DNA of 64,000 nt from Parapristionchus giblindavisi (Eukaryota > Nematoda > Chromadorea > Rhabditida > Diplogasteridae). Within the stretch, counting starts at the first letter, position 1, and each line of letters starts with the position of its first letter. Shown in pieces: positions 1 through 19,112 of the stretch. The stretch lies in assembly GCA_943737045.1 (NCBI GenBank), contig CALSFV010000306.1:1-64000 (forward strand), read 5' to 3'. The translations under genes and the position numbers were made by a program. The notes under the pieces are model-generated. The model did not search any database. It was not told the origin of the DNA and was given only the letters and a program-made list of their open reading frames with translations.

Positions 1-606
1 ATCTCCTCTCTCCCCTTCAATCTCCTCTCTCCTCCCCTCCTCTCTCCCCTTCAATCTCCTCTCTCTTCCCCTCCTCTCTCCCCTTCAATCTCCTCTCTCT
101 TCCCCTCCTCTCTCCCCTTCCATCACCTCTCTCCCCTTCAATCTCCTCTCTCCTCCCCTCCTCTCTCCCCTTCAATCTCCTCTCTCCTCCCCTCCTCTCT
201 CCCCTTCAATCTCCTCTCTCTTCCCCTCCTCTCTCCCCTTCAATCTCCTCTCTCCTCCCCTCCTCTCTCCCCTTCAATCTCCTCTCTCCTCCCCTCCTCT
301 CTCCCCTTCAATCTCCTCTCTCTTCCCCTCCTCTCTCCCCTTCAATCTCCTCTCTCTTCCCCTCCTCTCTCCCCTTCCATCACCTCTCTCCCCTTCAATC
401 TCCTCTCTCCTCCCCTCCTCTCTCCCCTTCAATCTCCTCTCTCTTCCCCTCCTCTCTCCCCTTCAATCTCCTCTCTCTTCCCCTCCTCTCTCCCCTTCCA
501 TCACCTCTCTCCCCTTCAATCTCCTCTCTCCTCCCCTCCTCTCTCCCCTTCCATCACCTCTCTCCCCTTCAATCTCCTCTCTCCTCCCCTCCTCTCTCCC
601 CTTCTT
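1..606. repeat. 34-bp CT-rich minisatellite
   Basis: Tandem array of an approximately 34-bp polypyrimidine unit punctuated by TTCAATC; the marker TTCAA recurs at 34-bp spacing (for example positions 16 and 50). Some units carry CTTCCCC in place of CTCCCC, and a shorter variant with TTCCATCACC is inserted at intervals, so the array has higher-order structure. The array is cut by the left edge of the window. No gene is seen in it. Confidence 0.95.
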
Positions 607-679
607 CAAAAAATTCAAATTATACCTAATCATCGTACGCCCACAACGATATTTGCGATCCGTAAACATTTAACTAAAA

Positions 680-1448
680 TACAGTACAGCAGATTCCCCC
701 TGTTAAAATGTGGTGCACGGGGTGACTCCTCATATCCAATCGAATTATTACTCTGTGAATATTGAATATCAGGTGTCGAAGTTATTTTTGTTGTATTACT
801 CTGTGTCTGAACTATTTTATCACATAAAGTTTGGAATTAAAAAAAATAAATAGCTTGATAAAATAAATAATACTGCAAATTACAGTATGACTCGATTAGG
901 GCTGCTATGCAGTGTGGCGAATCGTGATAAACTTTTTTTCGTGTTTTTAAACCTTTTCTTTGTTCATTTCATTTATTCCGACTTTAATTTTGTATTGTGC
1001 GCACAGCAACCAATCAGAAAGATAAGCCTTTTCATCAGGGCAATGTGTTTTCGTAAAAAAACTCAACCAGAAGTGCGCAGCATGCCCTCTCCACTATCAA
1101 ACGCAAAAGACATGCGCACAATACAAAATTAAAGTCGGAATAAATTAAATGAACAAAGAAAAACGTATAAAAACACGCAAAAATAACGGGAAAAAAGTTT
1201 TTCACGATTTGCCATACTGCATAGCAGCCCTAATCGAGTGATACTGTAATTTGCAGTATTATTTATTTTATCAAGCTATTTATTTTTTTAATTCCAAACT
1301 TTATGTGATAAAATAGTTCAGACACAGAGTAATACAACAAAAATAACTTCGACACCTGATAATCAATATTCACAGAGTAATAATTCGAGGGGAAATGAGG
1401 GGTCACCCCGCGTACCGCATTTTAACAGGGGGAATCTGCTGTACTGTA
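680..1448. mobile_element. Fold-back (MITE-like) element with long inverted arms
   Basis: Left arm about 680-1002 and right arm about 1113-1448 are reverse complements with scattered mismatches, separated by roughly 110 bp. The ends read TACAGTACAGC and GCTGTACTGTA, so the element begins CAGTACAGC with TA on each side, as expected for a Tc1/mariner-type TA target duplication. No transposase frame is visible, so it is non-autonomous. The short open frame at 887-1132 lies across one arm and the spacer and is not credible. Confidence 0.85.
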
Positions 1449-1539
1449 CATTAAAACTAGCTTAAAATCAGCATGAACATTTTCTGAGCACTGCAAAAAT
1501 GGTATACCACACAGCGTGCGCAAGTGGATTGACACGGCG

Positions 1540-2420
1540 TATCTCACTTTGCCTCTCCTCTTTCCCTCTCTTATTTCTCTCTCCTCTTTTCCCTCTCCTC
1601 TCTCCCTCTCCTCTCCCCCCTTCACTCTCCCTCTCCTCTCTCGCTCCCCTCTCTCCCTCTCCTCTTTCCCTCTCCTCTTTCCCTCTCCTCTCTCCCTCTT
1701 CTTTTCCCTCTCCTCTTTCCCTCTCCTCTCTCCCCCTTCACTCTCCCTCTCCTCTCTCGCTCCCCTCTCTCCCTCTCCTCTTTCCCTCTCCTCTCTCACT
1801 CTCATCTTTCCCTCTCCTCTTTCCCTCTCCTCTTTCCCTCTCCTCTCTCCCTCTTCTTTTCCCTCTCCTCTTTCCCTCTCCTCTCTCCCTCTTCTTTTCC
1901 CTCTCCTCTTTCCCTCTCCTCTCTCCCTCTTCTTTTCCCTCTTCTCTTTCCCTCTCCTCTTCCCCTGTCCTCTCTCGCTCTCCCTCTACTTTTCCCTCTC
2001 CTCTGCCTCTCCTCTTTCCCTTTCCTCTCTCCCTCTTCACTCTTCCTCTCCTCTCTCCCTCTCCTCTTCCCCTCTCCTCTCTCCCTCTCCTCTCTCCCTC
2101 TCCCTCTCCTTTTCCCTCTCCTCTGCCTCTCATCTTCACTCTCCCTCTCCTCTCTCCCTCTGCTCCCCCTTTCCTTTTCCCTCTCCCCTTCCTCTCCTCT
2201 TCACTCTCCCTCTCCTCTCTCCCTCTCCTCTTTCCCTCTCTCCCTCTCCCTCTCCCTCTCCCTCTCCCTCTCCCTCTCCCTCTCCCTCTCCCTCTCCCTC
2301 TCCCTCTCCCTCTCCCTCTCCCTCTCCCTCTCCCTCTCCTCTCTCCCTCTCCTCTCTCCCTCTCCTCTCCCTCTCTATCCCTCTCTCTCCCTCTCCCTCT
2401 CCTCTCCTTTTATATTTCAT
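1540..2420. repeat. Polypyrimidine microsatellite block (CTCCCT/CTCTTTCC)
   Basis: Almost pure C/T on the + strand: irregular repeats of TCTCCCTCTCC and TCTTTCCCTC, with a perfect (CTCCCT)n core at about 2245-2335. Long Ser/Pro/Leu or Arg/Glu/Gly frames here are translations of the repeat, not genes. A purine-rich block of opposite polarity (G/A on +) follows at about 2535-2690. Confidence 0.95.
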
Positions 2421-2769
2421 CTATTCAATATTTGTGGTCTTCTTCAACAATTCATTTCATTTCATTTGATAGAATGACTTGATTGAATAAAATGAAAGAA
2501 AGAGATAAGTGTCAAAAGGAGGACAAAATAGTAAGATGAGAAGGGGAAGGGGAAGGGGAAAGATGAGAGGGGAGGGGAGGGGGAAGAAGATGGAGAGAGG
2601 GGGAGAAATGAGAGTGGAAGAGGAAGAGGAAGAGATATAGGAGGAAAGGGGGGAGGTGAAGAGGGAGAGAGGATGGAGGATAAAGTTTAGTATTTAGTTG
2701 TATATGTTAGTATAAGATGTATTTCATCTCTTTTATGTTCCTCCCATTTTATGATTCAGGTTTCTACTT

Positions 2770-3000
2770 TCCTTTCACATCTCCTTACTCTTTCTCCTTC
2801 CCCCCTCCTTCTCCTCAATCTCTCCTCCTCTTCCTCTCTCCTCCTCCTCCTCTCTCCTCCTCCTCCTCTCTCCTCCTCCTCCTCTCTCCTCCTCCTCCTC
2901 TCTCCTCCTCCTCCTCTCTCCTCCTCCTCCTCTCTCCTCCTCCTCCTCCTCTCTCCTCCTCCTCCTCCTCCTTCTGTTTCCTTCTTCTTCTTCTTCTTCT
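2770..3000. repeat. (TCCTCC/TCTCC)n block
   Basis: CT-rich block dominated by CTCCTCCTCCTCTCT units ending in (CTT)n at about 2980-3003. It continues the repeat region upstream of the potassium channel gene. Confidence 0.9.
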
Positions 3001-3089
3001 TCTTTGACCTCATCATTCACTCTCACCCCATCACCTTCGTCCTCATCTTTTTCTTCTCAACATCATCTTCAATTGAATTACTTCATACG

Positions 3090-4460
3090 TTCTCCCTCTC
3101 TCCCTCTCCTCCTTCGACTCTCCCCTCTCCCTCTCCCTCTCTCACTCTCTCCCTCTCCTCCTTCGACTCTCCCCTCTCCCTCTCCCTCTCTCCCTCTCTC
3201 CCTCTCCTCCTTCGACTCTCCCCTCTCCCTCTCCCTCTCTCACTCTCTCCCTCTCCTCCTTCGACTCTCCCCTCTCCCTCTCCCTCTCTCACTCTCTCCC
3301 TCTCCTCCTTCGACTCTCCCCTCTCCCTCTCCCTCTCTCACTCTCTCCCTCTCCTCCTTCGACTCTCCCCTCTCCCTCTCCCTCTCTCACTCTCTCCCTC
3401 TCCTCCTTCGACTCTCCCCTCTCCCTCTCCCTCTCTCACTCTCTCCCTCTCCTCCTTCGACTCTCCCCTCTCCCTCTCCCTCTCTCACTCTCTCCCTCTC
3501 CTCCTTCGACTCTCCCCTCTCCCTCTCCCTCTCTCACTCTCTCCCTCTCCTCCTTCGACTCTCCCCTCTCCCTCTCTCACTCTCTCCCTCTCCTCCTTCG
3601 ACTCTCCCCTCTCCCTCTCCCTCTCTCACTCTCTCCCTCTCCTCCTTCGACTCTCCCCTCTCCCTCTCTCCCTCTCTCCCTCTCTCCCTCTCTCCCTCTC
3701 TCCCTCTCTCCCTCTCTCCCTCTCTCCCTCTCTCCCTCTCTCCCTCTCTCCCTCTCTCCCTCTCTCCCTCTCTCCCTCTCTCCCTCTCTCCCTCTCTCCC
3801 TCTCCTCCTTCGACTCTCCCCTCTCCCTCTCTCCCTCTCTCCCTCTCTCCCTCTCTCCCTCTCTCCCTCTCTCCCTCTCTCCCTCTCTCCCTCTCTCCCT
3901 CTCTCCCTCTCTCCCTCTCTCCCTCTCTCCCTCTCTCCCTCTCCTCCTTCGACTCTCCCCTCTCCCCCTCTCTCCCTCTCTCCCTCTCTCCCTCTCTCCC
4001 TCTCTCCCTCTCTCCCTCTCCTCCTTCGACTCTCCCCTCTCCCTCTCCCTCTCTCCCTCTCTCCCTCTCCTCCTTCGACTCTCCCCTCTCCCTCTCTCAC
4101 TCTCTCACGCTCTCCCTCTCTCCCTCTCTCCCTCTCTCCCTCTCTCCCTCTCTCCATCTCTCCCTCTCTCCCTCTCTCCCTCTCTCCCTCTCCTCCTTCG
4201 ACTCTCCCCTCTCCCTCTCTCACTCTCTCACGCTCTCCCTCTCCTCCTTCGACTCTCCCCTCTCCCTCTCTCACTCTCTCACGCTCTCCCTCTCTCCCTC
4301 TCTCCCTCTCTCCCTCTCTCCCTCTCTCCCTCTCTCCCTCTCTCCCTCTCTCCCTCTCTCCATCTCTCCCTCTCTCCCTCTCTCCATCTCTCCCTCTCTC
4401 CCTCTCTCCCTCTCCCTCTCTCCCTCTCTCCCTCTCCTCCTCCGACTCTCCCCCCTCTCC
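3090..4460. repeat. 49-bp minisatellite merging into an 8-bp CTCTCCCT array
   Basis: From 3090 to about 3660 a 49-bp unit marked by CTTCGACTCTCCCC repeats about eleven times (TTCGACTC at 3113, 3162 and so on). From about 3660 the array becomes CTCTCCCT octamers with the CTTCGACTC motif recurring irregularly and single-base variants TCACTC and TCCATC. The pattern suggests repeated slippage and recombination between two unit types. No coding content. Confidence 0.95.
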
Positions 4461-4570
4461 CTATTCCCTCTCCTTCTCTCCTCCTCTATATCTCCTTCTA
4501 TCTATTATTCATCTCAGTCTACCTCTCCAATGATGACAATATGATAATCCAATTAAACTGATTCTATCAT

Positions 4571-10876
<6,306 letters not shown>

Positions 10877-13000
10877 TCTATTCATTCATACGTGTAATCA
10901 TATATGGCCTTACTTATTATATAATATAATCCATTACGTGTTCATTCAATTGCTCCAGTGAACAATTTATTCCTCCAGTGTCACCTCAGATATATTAGAA
11001 GATAAGATACTATATAGTTGTTCATTACTATGTATGAATTATGTATTCATCACATATCATTCAATATAATTAGATAATATATTCAAAGATATCTTTGAAT
11101 ATAATCCTCTCCTCTATCTCCTCTCTATTCATTACCTCTCTACCCAATATTGTCTTATCTATTTATTCAAATGTTCTTTCATTCGATTCAAAGAGGTTCA
11201 TATATTCTTTCCATCTTTTCAATTCTTTCAATCTCTTTTTTAATCTTCTTCTATTATCTTCACAATTGATATAATCTATGGGTGAACTATCTTTCCATAA
11301 CAAATCCTTTGTACTCTTCCATTTGAATAGATCATTAATTGAATCACTCTCTAGTCAATCAATATCGATCCATCCCAGTTACCGTTCATGAACACGGATA
11401 AATCAATGAATCTCATATTAATATCAATGAATTACTCTATCAACAATAAACACATAAACATAATACATACATATACAGGAATGTAAATCTGTATTTATAC
11501 TACACTAATCTATCTTATGTCAAAAAAGCTTAATGAAAAGGAATCGGAAAATGAAAGGTTCAAAACATTTTTCAATTTTTTCTATGCCACTTTCAAACTT
11601 TAGAAAAAAATACATATATTCTATATATTCTCTAAATCAAAGTATTTCTAATATTCTGACTTTTTTTCTGGAATTAATCCACCTTCCTCATTTATGTTTT
11701 GAGATTTATAAACTGTGCAGCGATTTCTATAATAGAATTGAATATTTCTAACGTTTTCAACTCTTCACTTCATATTCTTATCTGAAATGACAATCTATTG
11801 AATTGAGAATCAATCTCAACATGTTGATCTATGTCACATTCACTTGAGTACATAAGTCCGGGATGTTCGGGGAATATGTTCGGAAATTTTCAAAATCGAA
11901 ATTTTTTGATAAAAATTTCATACATTAAAAAGTTGTTATTGTTCTGAAAATGGTCGAGGCAATATTGGCAACAAATATATTTTGAAACACAAAATATGAC
12001 AGCGTAACAACAAAACAATGGGAAACGATAGGGGTTCAAATTAGTAGATGTTAATTTTGTGTATGAACAACTGCTAGAAATTTTATCATGATCGAGAGAG
12101 GAAAGACTGAAAATGAGAATAAAAATGTGAACATCTTCTCTAAATACCTCCACAGTATTTACCCATTAGCATTCCGAAATACTATTTATAGTGATAGCAC
12201 ATAAACGAAAAAAAGAGAGAAAATATAAACAATGCATATAATGAAAAAAAAACAAAAATTACCACAAAAAAAACAATTAATTTTTTTCATTTTCCCAAAA
12301 AAATGTAGCTTTATTTCGTGTTGCTATTCCTTTAAATAACAGCAATTCTTTATTCTGAGTCAAAATTGTGAAAATTAACAGCTAAAACAAAAATAAAAAC
12401 AAAATTCGTTATCGATTGCGTTTCAATCGAGCATTGCGAAATAGCATGATCTTATTGATTAGTTAGCTTCCTTTGATGTTCCGTAATATTACACTCGCCA
12501 AAATTATCTTGCGATATGTTTTTTGCAGAAAAAAAAACGACAAAATGTAGAACAAAGACTGGAAAAAAAATGAAACCGGCAAAATTTTTTAACTAGAAAA
12601 AAATCCCAGCCCTGCATTCAATCGATGGTAATTTCACCTACAGTATCGTACTGACGAAATAAACATTCTCTGGAAAAAAATTATTAGTGCTGATTTTTTG
12701 TTTTTCATATTTATTTTTTTAAAGAAAATAATTTCTTACGCCTTTGAGTTACTATGAAATTTCAGAAATCGATACTTTCCAAAAACAAGAAAACCAGGAA
12801 AAACAAAAATGTCAGGCTTGGTTCCAATCATCATAATTGTACAGTAAGAAAAGATGAATGTTACAAGGTGATTTATTGAACAACAATAAAAATAAATATT
12901 GAATGGAACAGTGGATAATTGGTGAGATACGAGAGTGCTTCTAGCACAAATGAGATACATATGAGTAAGTGAGTAGTTGTGAGTAAGATAAGGGAGATGA
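10877..13000. other. Intergenic region between channel and RNR 3' ends
   Basis: About 2.1 kb between two convergent genes. AT-rich with poly-A/T runs; no conserved protein block, RNA gene or long repeat was recognised on either strand. Both gene 3' UTRs must lie here. Confidence 0.6.
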
Positions 13001-16000
13001 TTAACCAGAACACATAAGACATCCTTCATCTTCATTAACAGTTACAGATGATAATGAATTTGATACTTCATTTATATCATTTGATTTAGTCTTATCAAGT
13101 GTAAATTTGACTGCATCTACAGCAGGACGAGTACGAAGATAATACATTCCAGTCTTTAGTCCCTGTAAACAAATAATTATATAATAAGTCGAAAGTAATC
13201 AATGTATAATATCAATGAATAAAAGGGTCAGGATCGCGATCTAGTCATCGACGAGTTCTTTCTTTTATTCTTATAGAATAAATAGATGACTCGCACTAAA
13301 GCTCGGCCTTTTGTAGTCATCATCCCCTTCTATTATCATATCTATATCATATATCAATATATCATACCATTTTCCATCCATAGAAGTGCATAGAAGTAAC
13401 ATTAGCATATGATGGTTTAGCCATATGAACATTGAATGATTGAGATTGATCAATAAATGCACCACTACAATTATTTATATTATATATTAATCAATATTTA
13501 TTTAGTCATACCGATCAGCAGCCATTTCAACTAATTCCTTCTGTGATAATTCCCATACAGTCTTATACAATTCCTTGACATCATCAGGTATTCCCTAAAT
13601 TCATTTCATTCATTAGATACATTCACTATATAGAAAACAAACTTCGATATTCTGAACAGAACCATTATTTCTTATCAATTCCATCTTCATATTATCATTC
13701 CATAAATTCAAATCAGTTAGATCTTTGAGTAGATGGGGATTCACTATAGCATATTCTCCTATAATCAATAACATATTCATAATACAATATGATAGTATCA
13801 ACATACCAGAGAGTACTCTTCTTGTATATATGTTAGTAGTGTATGGTTCGATACTTTCATTGTTACCAAGTATTTGTGCAGTGGATGCAGTAGGCATGGG
13901 GGCAACGAGAAGAGAATTACGAACACCATATCTATAATAGATAGATGAATAAGAGATAGAGATGGATGATGATGACTCACTCAGCAACTTTCTTCTTTAA
14001 TTCATTCCAATTACATTCATTAGTAGGTGTAACATTCCACATATCATATTGGAATATTCCTTTACTAACAGGAGATCCTTCATATGTTTCATATGGTCCA
14101 TACTTCTTTGCTAGATTACAACTTTCATCCATAGATGCATAATAAATAGTCTCGAATATTCTTTTATTCAAATCTCTTGCTTGAGATGAAGTGAATGGTA
14201 ATCTCATCAATTGGAATGTATCAGCTAATCCTTGTACTCCTAATCCAATTGGACGATGTCTCTTATTACTTAATTCAGCTTCAGGAAGTGGATAATAGTT
14301 TACATCTATTATCTTATTCAGATTACGAGTTAGAAGAGCTGCGATCTAAATCATAACCATATACAAATAATATACAACTGAATAGTGATTAACCTCTCTC
14401 AATTTGGCAAAGTCGAACTTTCCATTAGGAAGAACGAATCGAGGAAGAGCAATGGAGGCCAGATTACATACGGCTACCTTAATAAATAGATATGATACAA
14501 ATATTGATAGATTGAATAAGAACCTCATCACGTGAAGAATATTCAACAATCTCTGTACATAGATTGGAACATTTGATAGTTCCAAGATTCTTCTGATTAC
14601 TCTTCTCATTACAAGCATCCTGTAATCATTTACATATAAATTCATTAAATATTCAATTTATCCTTTACTATTTATATATAATAACGGTCAGGATCGCGAT
14701 CTAGTCATCGACGAGTTCTTTCTTTTATTCTTATAGAATAAATAGATAAGACTCGCACTAAAGCTCGGCCTTTTCTATTCATCATCCCGTTATCTTTACT
14801 ATTCAATCCTTCTCTTCTCTTACCTTATACAACATGTATGGTACTCCAGTTTCAATCTGAGATACAATAAGCATCTTCCATACATCACGAGCTTTCACAG
14901 TCTTATTTCCTCGACCTTCCATTTCATATCTACATATCATTCATTATACATCATCAATCAATATCATTAAACTTACTTAGTATACAACTTATCAAACTCT
15001 TCTCCATATACTTCATCTAAACCAGGACATTTCTTAGGACACATTAGAGTCCATTGAGCATCTTTCTCAACTCTTTTCATGAATAGATCAGGAATCCATA
15101 GAGCATAGAACAAATCACGTGCTCTTTCTTCTTCTGCTCCTGTATTCAAACGAAGTTCAAGGAAACTAAACAACCATCATCATCATCATCATCTAATCAT
15201 AAATATAAATAACTAACGAGAAGATATCAGCATGCCATGGTTCAAGATAGATAGCGAATGCTCCTGGTCTCTTATTTCCTCCTTGATCTACATACTTAGC
15301 AGCATTATTGAATACTCTTAACATAGGAACAAGTCCATTTGATGTTCCATTTGTTCCAGCAATCAATGATCCAGTTGCACGAATGTTATGAACATTCAAA
15401 CCGATTCCTCCAGCTGATTTTGATATCAAAGCACATCTACAATCAATACTTATATCAATATGAATATGAATGAATGTAATACCTAGCCAATGTTTGGAAG
15501 ATACCATCAATAGAATCATCCATCATTGTTAGTAGGAAACATGAAGACATTTGTGGTCTGTAATCATCTATCACATTAATCCCATACCATATTTAACAAA
15601 CTAACCTGCGTGTACCAGAATTGAATAGAGTAGGAGATGCGTGAGTAAAATATTTCTCACTCATCATATTATATGTCTCAATAGCAGCATCAATATCATC
15701 TCCATGAATACCAATCGATACTCTCATTAACATTTGTTGTGGGCGTTCAACAACCTTCAATTCATATATTACTTATGAAATTAATGTCATATCACTTACT
15801 TCTCCATTGATCTTTAGAAGATAACTACGTTCCAATGTCTTGAATCCAAAGAAAGAATACGAGAAATCACGTTCGTATTTGATAGCATTGTTCAGCTTCT
15901 GAGAAAGAGAGAATAACTTTCACGGAAAAATGAAGATATAAACAAACATGAGCATTCTTCGAGATAGTAGCCCATGTCTCATGACTGATCATTGGTGAAT

Positions 16001-16490
16001 GTTGTCCTGACTCCGGTAGACGATATTCAAAGAGACGATGCATCACTTCAGAGAACACCTAATATTGCACTTTACAACAATGAAGTTAACGAATAAAATA
16101 TACCTTGCCGGTTTTCTTATGAAGATTTGAAATGGCGATTCTAGCAGCAAGAATGGCATAATCAGGATGTTTAGTTGTCAATGAAGCCGCTGTTTCAGCT
16201 GCTAGATTATCGAGATTAGATGTATCGACTCCTTTGTATAATCCAACGATCACCTTTTGTGACACAACAATCTATAACCACTTCAATGTTATTACATCAT
16301 TCACAATCACTATATTACCGGATCCACAAATTCCATGTTAAGACCATAACTGAGCTTCTCAATACGTGAGGTAATTTTATCAAATGATACAAGTTCTTTC
16401 CGCCCATCTAAATAATTTACGATAACAAAATCAGTTACAAATTGAATCGTTACCTCTTTTCACGACATACATGCTATTTTGTCTCTCCAT
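13001..16490 (-). CDS. rnr-1: Ribonucleoside-diphosphate reductase large subunit (class Ia)
   Basis: Catalytic R1 subunit that reduces ribonucleoside diphosphates to deoxyribonucleotides with the small R2 subunit. Eighteen exons on the minus strand, read 5' to 3': 16490-16454, 16407-16319, 16271-16104, 16058-15948, 15898-15800, 15754-15606, 15557-15483, 15436-15218, 15165-14977, 14929-14824, 14619-14524, 14477-14394, 14345-13981, 13931-13807, 13758-13643, 13594-13512, 13464-13368, 13162-13001. They give 789 residues, the usual family length. The N-terminal ATP cone begins [16 protein letters not shown]. The redox cysteines are C224 (SSCFLL) and C450 (VAVCNLAS), the thiyl-radical cysteine is C435 (SNLCTEIVE), and the C-terminal shuttle pair is GCLMCSG. 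The start matches the family ([14 protein letters not shown]). Two introns carry near-identical copies of a ~100-bp element. Upstream E2F-like sites fit S-phase regulation. Confidence 0.96.
13224..13330. repeat. ~105-bp intronic element, copy 1
   Basis: In the last intron of rnr-1. Starts GGGTCAGGATCGCGATCTAG and ends GCTCGGCCTTTTGTAGTC followed by ATCATCCCC. Nearly identical over about 95 bp and in the same orientation to the copy at 14684-14791. The interior holds a small palindrome (TTATTC TTATA GAATAA), and the ends are weakly inverted (AAGGG / CCCTT). No coding capacity. Confidence 0.9.
14684..14791. repeat. ~105-bp intronic element, copy 2
   Basis: In the intron between exons 10 and 11 of rnr-1 (14620-14823). 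Same core as copy 1 except for an AAG/- indel (AGATAAGACTCGC against AGATGACTCGC) and different edges (AACGGTCAGG and ATCATCCCGTT, here a matching inverted end). Confidence 0.9.
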
Positions 16491-17200
16491 TTTATAAAGA
16501 ATTAGTGGTTATAACCGGTTAAACTTCTCCCTTAAAATGAATATTAATATAATATGAATATAACTTCAAAGTGGATCGTATGGAAGAAAAAGTAAAATGC
16601 GGGGAAATGTGGATGCGTGAAGCGTAAGTTTCCCGCGCAAAATTTTTGAAGCTCGTTCCTACTGTGGCTTGCGCGCGAAATGAAAGACAATCGAAAGTGA
16701 CGAGACTGTAGTATGTAGAGTACGAGTGAGAGTGACAACTAATTTAGAGATAAGAACTTTTTTTTCAATGTGAGAGATATTTTCTGAATCCTCCAAACAT
16801 TATAATATAGATATATTAAGTCATATTGTATTAGACCGATGATACATTGCGTAATTAAACCGGTATGACACTTTTTATACATTGCAAAGATGAGTAACAC
16901 TAGTGAACTATAACGAGGAAAGACGTTACAACTAACAATAAGAGCACGCATCAGATGCAACTATGATACACGTAAGAATGATATAGAGAGCTAGATATAG
17001 CACTCATCTCAAATGAAAGCAATTAGCTCATTGAGCTCATATATACATACATGATACAAGGTCATATATAATCTATAAACTATTCAAATATTGATAGAAT
17101 TTTATAAATTGCTAATGGTACTAAACATAGTATAGTTAGTAAATCTCAATTTGAGATACATTTCATATTTGGATATATCTATATGTTCTTCTTTTTTTTC
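16491..17200. other. Intergenic region, rnr-1 promoter side
   Basis: About 700 bp between the rnr-1 start and the F-box gene 3' end, both on the minus strand. Apart from the E2F-like cluster no gene, RNA or repeat was recognised; the half near 17000 is AT-rich. Confidence 0.6.
16599..16680. promoter_or_regulatory. Cluster of E2F-like sites upstream of rnr-1
   Basis: TTTCCCGC at 16629-16636 and the reverse complement of TTTCGCGC at 16673-16680 both fit the E2F consensus TTTSSCGC; a near-match (GCGGGGAAA) lies at 16599-16607. They sit about 110-190 bp upstream of the rnr-1 start codon. R1 genes are known E2F targets in animals; function here is inferred. Confidence 0.5.
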
Positions 17201-19112
17201 TTAGACAGAAATGGATCCATCTTTCTTTTCCTCCATAGGAGCAGGACAAAGTGCAAATGTGAACTCCTGCAAACAACTCATGTAAATATAGATAGATAGA
17301 TAGAATGATATCATGAATTAAGAATGGAGAAGAGAAACAAACATCTTTTCCATGTTCTGATTGGATATTGTAGATTGTTTGTGTACGTGTGACACTACTC
17401 CTTCTAAAATATACTCTATCATTATACTATATATATATAAAAGTATTGATTGAATACCTGCATGTTAATCTTCTTTGTGAACATTCATCTTCAAAATGAG
17501 ATGCATTTACTCGTTGACATCTCTTCACTGTACATACTTGATGTCTATGTAATGAATTCTCATCATGTTCAGCTGAGTCAAGCCATTTCTAATATGATTC
17601 AATTATAAATGGATCAATATATAGTATTAACTTACTTGTGAATAGTCACATACAACACGAGTAGTCACTGCACATCTATCCAGTACAAGAGTTGGATAGT
17701 TATTAACAGACATAAATACACAAAGTGATTCATCTCCTAATTGAAGACATCTATTCATTCTACCACTCATTCGAATATTATCCACAACTAGACGTCGAAT
17801 CTCTAGAATATAAATATCGTAATACAATATGAATGATTAATAGACTAACTTGTCTCATCCAATTGAGATACATGAGCATCTGTTAGATCAAGAGGCCGCA
17901 TACCGTATGCTGATTGAATCTACAAATAATAATAATTGATTGTATACGTATTAGATAGATTAGTTGGTATACCTCAATAACTTCGAGACTCTTTCCTACA
18001 ACAGCAAGCAATTGATGAAGAGTTAGCGTCTTAGCAGGACTGAAGAATTCACATAATTTAATCTCACTAATATACTACACTATGAAGATAACTCAGTATA
18101 CACTCTTTAATCATTTCATATTAACATAAGTGAACAAACCCAAAATCGATATTGTTGAGAGTAAGTTGAACAGGGGCGAGAAGAGGACAAGAGTGCAAAT
18201 TCATACGAAGAAAGTGAACCAATTCATCATTGAAGGGAATGTCCTATAAGAAATGAATTGTTGAGATTTTAACTAGAATCAATATGTTATACCTGGATAA
18301 TGATCCTTTGAACATTGAATTGTGAGAAAGCAAAGAAGAGTGGAGTAGAATTGAATGAGATAGGAGCAGGTATATTGATAGCTTTACATGATTGAGTATC
18401 ATAATCAACCCATCTCATTTCAATGATTCGTCGTCCTCCACTTTCTTTCTTTGTAAGACCACGAATACAAAGACGAGACAACTGAACACATCTAATTAAC
18501 CATGAATGAAGAGAGAATATGACAAACCGTTTTAACAGTGAATAGAGATTGACGAAGTTCATTTGATTCTTCGATGATATCTTTCCATCGAGAACATACT
18601 TCTCTACATTTAGCAGCAGATGATCGATCAAGACGAGAAAAGATTTCAATCAGAACTTCACATGGAATACACTAAAAGTAACATGTGATATCATACATGT
18701 AGTAAATATATCAAGATGAATGACCTTATTGTTGACCATCCAAGAAATGCAACAACTGTTCATTACTATTCTACTTCAACTAATTTTCTCATATCAACCA
18801 CTACTTACATCAATTTCACTCGTAGCAAAGTCAGTGTTTGTACAATCAATAGTCTTCTTTTGAGACTTCTTTGATAATCCAGTTAGATCATACAATCGTC
18901 CAAGAATAGAAGAGATCAATCCCTTTCCATGTGTTTGAGCCCTCGTCTCTAATCTATAAGAGATAATACGAATATGACAGATATAAGTTGTCATTAGCTT
19001 ACATTGAACCTTTGAATTCCTTTCTGAAATCCCTTCCTCCTGTCTTTTTAACGGAAGGAAAGCTGTTCTTTCGTTCCAATCGTGGTAGATAATCTACACA
19101 ATCGAATTGCAT
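17201..19112 (-). CDS. F-box domain protein, otherwise unrecognised
   Basis: Eleven exons in one frame of 417 residues: 19112-19003, 18953-18809, 18671-18528, 18481-18293, 18243-18140, 18039-17973, 17919-17850, 17802-17636, 17588-17458, 17403-17343, 17266-17201. Exon 3 (about residues 85-120) encodes an F-box: IPCEVLIEIFSRLDRSSAAK followed by CREVCSRWKDIIEES. F-box proteins tether substrates to SCF (Skp1-cullin) ubiquitin ligases. The rest has loosely repeating hydrophobic stretches (LSRLCIRGL, PVQLTLNNIDFG, HQLLAVVGKSLEVIEI, IRRLVVDNIRMSG), possibly divergent LRR-like segments, then a Cys/Arg-rich C-terminus. The ATG directly follows TTTCTTTGCAG, which could be a trans-splice acceptor. A specific orthologue could not be named. 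Confidence 0.75.

Noticed and set aside
1499..4544. Very long Ser/Pro/Leu open frames (300-600 codons) on + and Arg/Glu/Gly frames on -
   Set aside because: They are direct translations of CTCCCT-type repeats, open in several frames at once because the repeats contain no stop words; no non-repetitive domain or plausible start.
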